Assembly (NCBI GenBank): GCA_028817435.1
Contig: JAPPPQ010000023.1
Location: 1-58,835 of the forward strand
DNA: 58,835 nt
Source: Deltaproteobacteria bacterium
GTDB taxonomy: Bacteria; Myxococcota_A; UBA9160; UBA6930
Direction: 5' to 3'
A model generated the notes under the pieces. That model was not told the DNA's origin and made no database searches. It saw only the letters and a list, made by a program, of their open reading frames with translations. Below, piece by piece: positions 19,076-26,676 of this stretch; positions within the stretch are counted from its first letter, which is position 1; every line of letters begins with the position of its first letter. Both the position numbers and the translations under genes were made by a program.

Positions 19076-20442
19076 AGCCTAGGCCCCTAGTGATTGCCGA
19101 CGACGAGGGATTTGAGAACACGGATCTGTTTGGCTTGTCCGAGTATGGGGAGCGGCTGGCAGATTTGGTCTGCAATGTCGAGGACCCTCTCGTGACGATT
19201 CTCGACGGCCCGTGGGGCAGCGGAAAGACAATATTCGCAAAGCAATGGGCGGGCCTGATGCGCAATCGCGGTGCTCGCGTGATCTATTTCGACGCCTTCG
19301 CCAATGACCACTACGAAGATGCCCTTACCCCGCTCGCAGCGCAAATTTTGTCTGCACTGCCGAATGAGAAGAGGATTAAGAAGATCAAGAAGAAGTTCAA
19401 GGCCGCGACTTTGGAAATTGTGAAACATTATCTGCCTGTCACAGCAAACCTACTCGTTCAGTCTGCCAGTGGTTTCGTTCCTTATGGTGCTCCTTTGATC
19501 AGAGGAGCTGGTTTGGTTATCGAAAAAATGCTCAAAACACGTCTTGGAGCGACAGACAAAGAAGATGACGCTTTTCGGAATTTCCGAAATGCTCTGAGAA
19601 AGATTTCAGAGATTCCAGCCAAACTTGAGTCCAAACTGGATACTGGCGCGGATTTTCCCCTCGTTTTCATCATAGATGAACTCGACAGGTGCCGACCCAT
19701 TTTTGCGATAAATCTCATTGAGCACGTGAAGCACCTGTTCTCTGTTTCAGGTGTTCAATTTCTTTTGGTTGCACATCTTCCTCAATTGGAAGAGGCTGTT
19801 AGGCACTGCTATGGGCTGGGATTGGGTGGGAGGGCAAAAATCTACCTTGAGAAATTTTACGATGTGAAGATGGTAATTCCGGCGGGCCGAATTGTTCCGC
19901 CTGTTGGTAAGTATATCCAACATCTTTGGAAAGAATTTGGAATCAGTTCGAGCGAAAATCCTAAGATATCAGAATTGAGAGATCTATGCTTGGAGAACGT
20001 TGTGGAAATTCATAGAATCTCTTTTCGGACAATTGAGAAAATCTTGGCAAACATAGCGCTTGCCTATTCTGTTATGCCGCACGATAGTGACGCGCATACA
20101 GGATTTCTGGTTGAGGGTCTGTGTATTATTCGTCATTTGAATCCTGAGCTCTATACACGTATTTGCTCGAATTCGGCAGTTAACTTGTATAATCTGGAAA
20201 GGCACCTTAGAAGTGGCGAACAGACCAGTGACACGATGTGGCTTTCTGATGTATGGAATGAGGTCAAGGGTTTCTTTGAATTGGAAAGGTGGGGTGATTC
20301 TATCGGTGCTAGGGATTGGATAGCCGAGTGGGTGGCGGATTGCTGGACCTATGGCCCCCCTCGCCACAAGGGGGACGGTCGGCACTTGGGTCCCAGGGTA
20401 ATTCATTTCGCAAGAATCATTGACAGCATGAGCACCACCTGA
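19057..20442 (+). CDS. KAP-family P-loop NTPase in the type I R-M operon
   Basis: The 461-residue product starts at an ATG with a GGAGGAG site, inside the last 19 nt of hsdS. Walker A is GPWGSGKT (residues 51–58). Walker B with the KAP signature is LVFIIDELDRC (202–212). Between them, about residues 122–160 form a moderately hydrophobic stretch, as in KAP proteins that insert membrane segments into the NTPase domain. The second half has no motif I recognise. GC is markedly lower than in hsdR/hsdM. The overlap makes co-translation with the R-M genes likely. KAP NTPases recur in phage-defence and toxin contexts, so an accessory or independent defence role is plausible but inferred. Confidence 0.83.
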   Translation: MDAKRLKPRPLVIADDEGFENTDLFGLSEYGERLADLVCNVEDPLVTILDGPWGSGKTIFAKQWAGLMRNRGARVIYFDAFANDHYEDALTPLAAQILSALPNEKRIKKIKKKFKAATLEIVKHYLPVTANLLVQSASGFVPYGAPLIRGAGLVIEKMLKTRLGATDKEDDAFRNFRNALRKISEIPAKLESKLDTGADFPLVFIIDELDRCRPIFAINLIEHVKHLFSVSGVQFLLVAHLPQLEEAVRHCYGLGLGGRAKIYLEKFYDVKMVIPAGRIVPPVGKYIQHLWKEFGISSSENPKISELRDLCLENVVEIHRISFRTIEKILANIALAYSVMPHDSDAHTGFLVEGLCIIRHLNPELYTRICSNSAVNLYNLERHLRSGEQTSDTMWLSDVWNEVKGFFELERWGDSIGARDWIAEWVADCWTYGPPRHKGDGRHLGPRVIHFARIIDSMSTT

Positions 20443-20445
20443 CAC

Positions 20446-21912
20446 TCAAAAGGCCAGCAGGAAGTAGAGAATCGGGACATAGAGAATTCGCTGCTTCCTG
20501 TCCCATTCGAATGTGTCGCGGGTGACGATGATGCCAACGGGCGCATTGAATCGCTGCATGAAATAGCGGACACCGCCGGAGTCGGCGGGCCTGAGCTGTT
20601 GGCGAAATTTCACTTCTATGGGAATTGCGGTTCCGTCCGTTGTTTCGCAAACGAAGTCCACTTCCACGACGGGCGATTTGCGGTTGCCGGGAGTCTCGAA
20701 ATCCCTGAAGAAATGGGTCTGGAAGCCCATTCCCCGCAACACGGTTTGCACGAGAGTTTCCACCAGCGGGCCGGTTTCTCTGGGATCGGATTCCCAAAGG
20801 CTCGGAGCGCCCCGGAAAATTGCATTTCGCACCCCCAGATCGGTGAGTGTCATTTTTGCGGGAACGCGCGCGGTGCGGCTCTTGGACAGCGGATACCTGC
20901 GAAATTCGCGGATCAGCATTGCATCGGAGAGATAGTGGAGATAGCGGCCCACGGTGGGTTGTTTTGTCCGGAAGCCGGCGTCGTTGCACACCTTCGTCAA
21001 AGACCCCTGGGAAAATTCGGTTCCGGTTCTGCGCGCAACCTCGCGGTAAATGTGGCGCAGAAGCTGCGGCTGCTGCACCGGAAACAGATCCGGGATGTCC
21101 ACACCCAGCACGCGCTCAAAAACGGTCTCGGTCAGATAATTGGCCCACCCGTCCGCCAGAGAGGCTTCGGCCTCATAAAGCCGGGGGTAGCCGCCCCGGT
21201 TGTAATACTTGTCCAGAAGTCGCTTCCAGGAGAGCTTGCGTTGGGCGGGCTGCTTGTGAATATCCCGAAAAATTCTGATGCATTTCGGAAAGTCCGCGAA
21301 CAGGTCACCCAGCGAAATTGGATTGGGCAGATGCTTTGCCGAGCTGGCTCGCCAGCATTCCAGAGTCTCCCGAAACGAGAACTGCGGGAAATCCACGGTG
21401 ATGGCCCGGCCGGCCAGGCTGTCTCGCTGGCCCTTCGCCACCAGCACGCTGGACGAGCCGGTGAGCACAAGGCGAACTGGGAATGTGTCGAACATATGCT
21501 TGATGTTCGCCGACCAGTGCTCCAGTTTGTGAATCTCATCGAACAGAATCAGCGGCGGCGCACCTTCCGCCAGCGGGCGTTTGCGGATTTCGGAGGCATA
21601 CCAATCGAGAATGTGCAGCAAATTGGTCTGCTGGAGCTGCGGCAGATCGAAGCGAACCAGCAGGATGTCTGCCGGCTTCGCTCCCGCAGCCAGATGCTCT
21701 TGCACAATCTGGTGGAGCGCCGTGGTCTTGCCGACCTGCCGGGGGCCCCGGAGCACCTGTATCAGCGGTTCCCGTTGGGCCAGGGCGCGCTGCAGGCGCT
21801 CCACGCCCCGGCGGCGGTAGGGGCGCGGCTTCGGCCGGATCACCTGTCCGGCCGCCCACCAGGAATTCAGGTCGTGCAGGGTCTGCGGGATTTCGCCCGC
21901 CAAATTGGCCAT
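20446..21912 (-). CDS. AAA ATPase with DUF4143 C-terminal domain
   Basis: The 488-residue protein belongs to the common AAA_14/DUF4143 family of unknown role. It has Walker A GPRQVGKT (residues 56–63) and Walker B LILFDEIHKL (Asp125, Glu126). Sensor-like LTGSSSVLV and LAGRAITVDFPQFSF segments follow. The C-terminal DUF4143 part ends with a VEVDFVCE...IPIEVKF core that resembles a PD-(D/E)XK nuclease fold (Asp, then E-V-K). It is convergent with the KAP gene, 3 nt apart. A -10-like TATTAT ends 7 nt before the ATG and there is no Shine-Dalgarno, suggesting a leaderless mRNA. Confidence 0.88.
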   Translation of the reverse strand: MANLAGEIPQTLHDLNSWWAAGQVIRPKPRPYRRRGVERLQRALAQREPLIQVLRGPRQVGKTTALHQIVQEHLAAGAKPADILLVRFDLPQLQQTNLLHILDWYASEIRKRPLAEGAPPLILFDEIHKLEHWSANIKHMFDTFPVRLVLTGSSSVLVAKGQRDSLAGRAITVDFPQFSFRETLECWRASSAKHLPNPISLGDLFADFPKCIRIFRDIHKQPAQRKLSWKRLLDKYYNRGGYPRLYEAEASLADGWANYLTETVFERVLGVDIPDLFPVQQPQLLRHIYREVARRTGTEFSQGSLTKVCNDAGFRTKQPTVGRYLHYLSDAMLIREFRRYPLSKSRTARVPAKMTLTDLGVRNAIFRGAPSLWESDPRETGPLVETLVQTVLRGMGFQTHFFRDFETPGNRKSPVVEVDFVCETTDGTAIPIEVKFRQQLRPADSGGVRYFMQRFNAPVGIIVTRDTFEWDRKQRILYVPILYFLLAF

Positions 21913-21919
21913 GGGACAA

Positions 21920-21925
21920 ATAATA
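21920..21925 (-). promoter_or_regulatory. -10 element of the DUF4143 gene (leaderless)
   Basis: TATTAT on the minus strand is followed by 7 nt and the ATG at 21912. No ribosome-binding site is present. Confidence 0.42.
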
Positions 21926-22085
21926 CACAGGAAATTTTATTTGGGAAGAGGTGGTGCGTTGGCGCTCCAAACAGTTGTATTTCAAGGGCTTTTTTCGTGT
22001 TTATTTGGGAAAAAGCCAACAGTCCTCGGTGACTCAGGCGGGCGGCGGGGTGCTGGGGGTGCGGTAGCGCCAGCGGGGCGGCGCA

Positions 22086-22114
22086 TTTACAAGACGCGGC
22101 GTATCGTATATGCT
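22086..22114 (+). promoter_or_regulatory. Promoter of the CoA-catabolism operon
   Basis: TTTACA and TATGCT are separated by 17 nt, the best sigma-70-type match in the window. The spacer contains GTATCGTA (22101–22108), an 8-mer also present in the TetR/flavoprotein divergent promoter (54068–54075). It lies about 44 nt before the first gene, which has a good Shine-Dalgarno. Confidence 0.5.
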
Positions 22115-22157
22115 GCCGTTGGCCGGCGGCTTGGCCGCTGCGGAGGAGGGAGGCGCC

Positions 22158-23351
22158 GTGGATTTCGAGTTCAGCCCGGAGGAGCGGGCCTTTGCCGAAG
22201 AGGTGGAGAAGTTCCTCGACGAGCACCACGACCCCGAGGTGATGGATCCCACCCGCGAGAACTTCTCGCAGTTGGTGGATACGCCGGCGCGGCGCGCCTT
22301 TATGGGGAAGCTGGCGGCGCGGGGCTGGCTCGGCATGACCTGGCCGCGCGAATACGGCGGGCAGGAACGCGAGGGCGTCTATGAATACATCCTGAACGAG
22401 GCGCTGGCCCGGCGCTACGCCCCGCAAATTGGCAAGGGCGTCGGCATCATTGGCAAGACGCTGATCCGCCACGGCAGCGAGAAGCTGAAGCGCGAGTTTT
22501 TGCCGAAGATTCTGAAGGGCGAGATTGAGTTCGCCGTCGGCTACAGCGAGCCGCAGGCCGGCTCCGATGCGGCCAATATGCAGCTCCGCGCCGAAAAGGT
22601 GGAGGGCGGCTGGCGCCTCAATGGCCAGAAAATCTGGACCACCTCCGCCCACTTCGCCGATTGGTATTGGGTGGGCGCGCGCACGGATCCGCAGGCGGCC
22701 AAGCACGACGGCATCAGCCTGTTCCTGATTCCGATGGACGATCCCGGCCTCGAAGTGCAGACAATGCCCACCATCCACAAAGACATTACCAACCAGGTTT
22801 TCTTCGACGATGTTTTCGTGCCGGACGATTACCTGGTGGGCGAGCCGGGCCGGGGCTTCCGTTACATTTCCGAAGCGCTGGATCTGGAGCGCTTCACCAT
22901 GTTCACCTTTGCGCCCATTGAGGCGCGGGTGAAGCTGCTCTGCGAGTGGGTGCGCGGCGCGCGGCGCGACGGCGAATCGCTGGCGGCGGATCCGGTGGTG
23001 CGCCGCCAAATTGCGCGGCTGGCCACCCGCACCGAGGTGGCGCGCTGCCACTCGCTGCGCTTCGTGCACGCCGCCATTCAGAGCGAGCGCGGCAGCGGCA
23101 AGCCGCCCACCACCCATGCCTCGGAATACAAGCTCTTCGCCACGCAACTTTCGCAGCAACAGGCAGATTTGGCGCTCAGCATCCAGGGCCCCGAGGGCCA
23201 ACTGCGCGTGGACCAGCAGAGCGCGCCGCTCGGCGGGCGCTTCGAGGGCGCTTACCGCGCGACGGTGGTGGAGACCATCGGCGGCGGCGCAAGCGAGATT
23301 CAGAAGAACATCATTGCCCGGCGCTTGCTGGGCCTGCCGCGCAACTTCTGA
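22158..23351 (+). CDS. Acyl-CoA dehydrogenase (catalytic member of a putative heteromeric pair)
   Basis: FAD-dependent alpha,beta-desaturase of an acyl-CoA, 397 residues. A GTG with GGAGGAGGGAGG upstream is preferred to the in-frame ATG at 22110, which would fall inside the -10 element. Family motifs are YSEPQAGSDAA and WTTSAHFADWYWVGAR. The C-terminal ETIGGGASEIQKN segment carries the glutamate expected to act as base. It heads a six-gene operon with coupled starts. The second dehydrogenase (25548–26675) lacks this glutamate. In steroid side-chain degradation such pairs (ChsE1–ChsE2) form heterotetramers. The substrate is inferred only from context. Confidence 0.92.
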   Translation: MDFEFSPEERAFAEEVEKFLDEHHDPEVMDPTRENFSQLVDTPARRAFMGKLAARGWLGMTWPREYGGQEREGVYEYILNEALARRYAPQIGKGVGIIGKTLIRHGSEKLKREFLPKILKGEIEFAVGYSEPQAGSDAANMQLRAEKVEGGWRLNGQKIWTTSAHFADWYWVGARTDPQAAKHDGISLFLIPMDDPGLEVQTMPTIHKDITNQVFFDDVFVPDDYLVGEPGRGFRYISEALDLERFTMFTFAPIEARVKLLCEWVRGARRDGESLAADPVVRRQIARLATRTEVARCHSLRFVHAAIQSERGSGKPPTTHASEYKLFATQLSQQQADLALSIQGPEGQLRVDQQSAPLGGRFEGAYRATVVETIGGGASEIQKNIIARRLLGLPRNF

Positions 23352-24520
23352 TGGCGCAGGCGCAGAGCGCGCTGGCGGGAATTGCGGTCCTCGATCTCGC
23401 CAATTACGGACCGGGGGCGCGCTGCACGCGCATTCTCGCCGATTACGGCGCGCGCGTGATCAAGGTAGCCGCGCCGCCCGGCCGCGCGGGTGCGCCCGCG
23501 CCCATCTTCCATGCCTACGCTGCGCGGCGCGGTTGGCAGCAGGCGCATATCAATCTCAAAGCGCCGGCGGGGCGCGACGCTTTTCTGGCGCTGGCGGAGC
23601 GGGCCGATGTCGTGGTGGAGAGCTTCCGCCCGGGAACCGCCGCGCGGCTCGGCGTCGGCTACGAGGCTGTGCGCGCGCGCAATCCCGGCATTATTTATTG
23701 CGCCACCAGCGGCTATGGGCAAACGGGCCCCGCTTCGGGCTGGTCGGGGCACGATTTGAATTACTTGGCGATGGGCGGCTATTTGCACACCGGTGGCCGC
23801 GGTCCCGCGGGCAAGCCGGTGTTGCCCGGCGCGACCATTGCCGACGCCGCCGCGGGCGGCATGCACGCGGCGCTGGCAATTTTCGCGGCGCTGCTGCAAC
23901 GCGGGCAAAGCGGCGCGGGCGCTTATCTGGATGTATCGGTGACCGAGGGCGTGCTGCAGCTCATGTCGCTGCACATTGACGAGCATCTGGCGACGGGGGC
24001 CGAGCCCGGCCCGGGGCACGCTCTGCTCACCGGGCGCTACGCCTGCTACGACACCTATGCATGCGCCTGCGGCGGCTGGCTGGCCGTCGCCGCCATCGAG
24101 CCGCACTTCTACCGCAACTTGTGCCGGGCCCTCGACTGCGCGCAGTGGAGCGAACGGCAGTTCGACGATTCGCTGCAGGAAAAGGTGCGGGCGGATTTCG
24201 CCGCGGCCTTTTTGCGCCGCCGCCGCGACGATTGGGTGGCGGCGCTGGCGCCCGCCGATACCTGTGTTTCGCCGGTGTATGGCATTGGCGAACTGGCGCG
24301 GGACGCGCACCTGAATCAGCGCGGCGCTTTTGTCGAGGCCGCGCATCCCGAGCACGGGACATTCCGGCAGCTCGCGCCGCTGCTGGCCGGCATGGAGCGC
24401 GGCCCATCGCCGCTGCGCGCGGGCGACGCCGCGCACAGCGAGACCGCCGAGTTGCTGCGCGGCGCCGGTTTCGGCGAAGCGCAGTTGACGGCCCTGCGCG
24501 AGAGCGGGAGCATCGCGTGA
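23351..24520 (+). CDS. CaiB/BaiF (class III) CoA-transferase, catalytic member
   Basis: Family III CoA-transferase or racemase-type enzyme, 389 residues. The N-terminal VLDLANYGPGARCTRILADYGARVIKV is the usual Rossmann start (given here in parts: VLDLANYGPG, then ADYGARVIKV). TSGYGQTGP follows, and TIADAAAGGMHAA supplies Asp165, which aligns with the catalytic Asp of formyl-CoA transferase. The ATG overlaps the stop of the dehydrogenase gene. It could transfer CoA to a steroid- or isoprenoid-derived acid, or epimerise a 2-methylacyl-CoA; the sequence does not decide. Confidence 0.9.
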   Translation: MAQAQSALAGIAVLDLANYGPGARCTRILADYGARVIKVAAPPGRAGAPAPIFHAYAARRGWQQAHINLKAPAGRDAFLALAERADVVVESFRPGTAARLGVGYEAVRARNPGIIYCATSGYGQTGPASGWSGHDLNYLAMGGYLHTGGRGPAGKPVLPGATIADAAAGGMHAALAIFAALLQRGQSGAGAYLDVSVTEGVLQLMSLHIDEHLATGAEPGPGHALLTGRYACYDTYACACGGWLAVAAIEPHFYRNLCRALDCAQWSERQFDDSLQEKVRADFAAAFLRRRRDDWVAALAPADTCVSPVYGIGELARDAHLNQRGAFVEAAHPEHGTFRQLAPLLAGMERGPSPLRAGDAAHSETAELLRGAGFGEAQLTALRESGSIA

Positions 24521-25026
24521 CGGATCTGCCCGCAGAGGTGGTGAGTTGGATCGGCCAGCGCCGCTACGAAGCCTGGGGCGAGTTCGATGTGGAGCGCGGC
24601 TACATCTTCACGAGCTGCGCATCGGTGCAAAACGGCAACCCGCTCTACTGGGACGAGCAGGCGGCCCGCGAGATTGCCGGCGGCTGGATCGCGCCGCCTT
24701 CCATGGTATCCGCCTGGTTTCGCCCCCACTACTGGTCGCCGGGGCGCAGCGGCGAAGCCCTGGCGCTGCAGCTTCACTTCGACCTGAAGCAGCGGCTCTC
24801 GCTGCCCGAGGCGGTGATCACCGAGAACAGCATTACCTTCTTCGAGCCGGTGCGCGTGGGAGACCGGTTGAAGACCGCGCAGATTTTGCGCTCGGTGAGT
24901 CCCGTCAAGCAGACCAAGCTCGGCGCGGGCCGCTTTTGGGTGCTGGATGTGGAGGCCAGCAATCGCGCGGGCGCGCTCTGCGCCATTGAGAGCTATACGG
25001 GCTACGGCTATCGGAGGGAAGCCTGA
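24517..25026 (+). CDS. MaoC-like (FAS1-type N-terminal) hotdog protein, ChsH2-like, degenerate site
   Basis: The 169-residue single-hotdog protein starts at a GTG overlapping the CoA-transferase stop. It resembles the N-terminal MaoC-like domain of proteins such as ChsH2 (VQNGNPLYWDEQAA, GGWIAPPSMVSAWFRP). The hydratase motif that normally reads GDxNPLH is here NGNPLY, so both the catalytic Asp and His are missing. The next gene has both, which fits a heteromeric enoyl-CoA hydratase in which this subunit shapes the substrate pocket. The DUF35 domain that actinobacterial ChsH2 carries for its aldolase partner is absent. Confidence 0.83.
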   Translation: MTDLPAEVVSWIGQRRYEAWGEFDVERGYIFTSCASVQNGNPLYWDEQAAREIAGGWIAPPSMVSAWFRPHYWSPGRSGEALALQLHFDLKQRLSLPEAVITENSITFFEPVRVGDRLKTAQILRSVSPVKQTKLGAGRFWVLDVEASNRAGALCAIESYTGYGYRREA

Positions 25027-25517
25027 TGCAGAGCGAGGAACTGCACTACGGCCAGGTGGAAATCGGCGCTGCGCTGCCCCCGCTGCGCGTTGAGGTGACC
25101 ACCACCACAGTGGTGCTGGGCGCTCTGGCCAGCCGCGATTGGCGGCCGATGCACCACGACAGGGATTTCGCGCAGCAGCGCAACGGCGCACGCGACATTT
25201 TCATCAACACGCCGCACAACGCGGCCTACTTCGAGCGCTACATCACCGATTGGACGGGGCCGCGGGGCCGCCTGGGGCAGATGAATTTCCGTATGCGCGA
25301 ATCGGTGTTTCCGGGGGACACCATGGTGTTTCGCGGCGAGGTGGCGGAAAAGCATATGGATGCGGCGGGCTGCGGCTGGCTCGAACTCGACATTCAGCTC
25401 AGCGTCGGAGAAAAGGTCACCACGAGCTGCCGGGCTCGCGTGGCCGTGCCCACCGGCCCCGGCGACAACCCCTGGCGGCGCAGCGGCGAAGCCTGGCAGC
25501 CGGCAAAATCGGCGTAG
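25026..25517 (+). CDS. MaoC-like enoyl-CoA hydratase, ChsH1-like catalytic subunit
   Basis: The 163-residue single-hotdog hydratase has its ATG overlapping the preceding stop. The motif SRDWRPMHHDRDFA provides the catalytic Asp38 and His43. The following RDIFINTP...YITDWTGP pattern closely resembles what I remember of mycobacterial ChsH1 (Rv3541c), which hydrates a steroid-derived enoyl-CoA in complex with ChsH2. It therefore probably pairs with the product of 24517–25026. No comparison could be run here, so the ChsH1 resemblance rests on recollection of the motif. Confidence 0.87.
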   Translation: MQSEELHYGQVEIGAALPPLRVEVTTTTVVLGALASRDWRPMHHDRDFAQQRNGARDIFINTPHNAAYFERYITDWTGPRGRLGQMNFRMRESVFPGDTMVFRGEVAEKHMDAAGCGWLELDIQLSVGEKVTTSCRARVAVPTGPGDNPWRRSGEAWQPAKSA

Positions 25518-25547
25518 CGGGCTGCGCAACCGGCGACGGGAGAAACC

Positions 25548-26675
25548 ATGGATCTGGATTTCAGCGAAGAGCAGCAGGTGCTGCGCGAAATGGTGCGCGG
25601 ACTCTGCGCGGAAAACTGCCCGCTGGAAGTGGTGCGGCGCATGGAGGACGATCCCCAGGGCTACACCGCCGAATTCTGGAAGCAGCTCGGCGAGCTCGGC
25701 CTGCTGGGCGTGCTGATTCCCGAAGTGCACGGCGGCGCGGGGCAGGGCATGATCGAAGCCGCCATCGTCCACGAGGAATTGGGACGCGCGCTGGCGCCCT
25801 CCCCCGCCTTTGTCTCCAGCGTGGTCTGCGCCACGGCGCTGCTGCAGGCGGGTTCCGAGGCGCAGTGCGGAGAATGGTTGCCGCGCATTGCAACCGGCGA
25901 TGCGGTGCTCGCCCCGGCCTGGCTCGAGCCGCAGTCGGGCTTCGGCCCGCGCGGCGTGCAGCTTCGCGCAGAGCGGCGCGGCGATTCCTGGCTGCTCACC
26001 GGGCGCAAGCGGCACATTCCCTTTGCCGCCGCCGCAACGCGCTGGCTCACTTTGGCGCGCACCGGCGAAGGTGCTGCGGATATTTCGCTGCTGCTCGTGG
26101 ATCCGCAGGACGCCGGCCTTGCGCCGGTGCAGGTGAAGAGCCTGGCGGGCGACGCGCAATTCGACGCCGATTTCGACGGGGCGCGCGTTCCCGCCGAAGC
26201 GCTGGTGGGCGCGGAAAACGGCGGCTGGGAAATCTGGAACCGGGTAATGCTCGATTCCATCATCGCGCTGGCCGCAACAGCGGTGGGCGGCTGCGACAGG
26301 GCCCTTGAAATCACCGTTCAATACGCAAAGGAGCGCAAGCAATTCGACAAGCCGCTGGGCGCTTTCCAATCCATTTCCCACTATCTGGCCGATGCGGTAA
26401 CGGCGCTGGACGGCGCAAGAACGCTGGCCTGCGAGGCCGCCTGGGCGCGCTCGCAAGATCGGGATTTGCGGCGGCTTGCGCCCATGGCCAAGCTCTTCGC
26501 CTGCGATACCTTTCGAGATACCACGGCCATGTGCCAGCAGGTGTGGGGCGGCGTGGGCTTCACCCGGGAATACGACATTCAACTCTACTTCCGCCGCGCC
26601 AAGCAATTGCAGATTACCTGGTGGGACGCTCCTTACTTGGAAGAGCGTATCGCCGCAGAAGTGTTGGATCGCTGA
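25548..26675 (+). CDS. Acyl-CoA dehydrogenase (non-catalytic partner type)
   Basis: The 375-residue acyl-CoA dehydrogenase family protein has a DLDFSEEQQVLREMVR start typical of the smaller partner. FAD-binding and dimer features (AKERKQFDKPLGAFQSISHYLAD, VWGGVGFTREYDIQ) are conserved. Where active enzymes have the catalytic glutamate near an EGT-type motif, this protein reads AKQLQITWWDAPYLEERI, and no equivalent Glu is evident. Together with 22158–23351 it would form an alpha2beta2 enzyme, as ChsE1–ChsE2 and related steroid dehydrogenases do. A GGGAGAAACC site precedes the ATG. Confidence 0.9.
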   Translation: MDLDFSEEQQVLREMVRGLCAENCPLEVVRRMEDDPQGYTAEFWKQLGELGLLGVLIPEVHGGAGQGMIEAAIVHEELGRALAPSPAFVSSVVCATALLQAGSEAQCGEWLPRIATGDAVLAPAWLEPQSGFGPRGVQLRAERRGDSWLLTGRKRHIPFAAAATRWLTLARTGEGAADISLLLVDPQDAGLAPVQVKSLAGDAQFDADFDGARVPAEALVGAENGGWEIWNRVMLDSIIALAATAVGGCDRALEITVQYAKERKQFDKPLGAFQSISHYLADAVTALDGARTLACEAAWARSQDRDLRRLAPMAKLFACDTFRDTTAMCQQVWGGVGFTREYDIQLYFRRAKQLQITWWDAPYLEERIAAEVLDR

Positions 26676-26676
26676 G

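Noticed and set aside
21936..22013. Direct repeat TTTATTTGGGAA, two copies upstream of the acyl-CoA dehydrogenase operon.
   Set aside because: Twelve bases, two copies, no association with integrase or transposase; not enough for an attachment site or operator claim.
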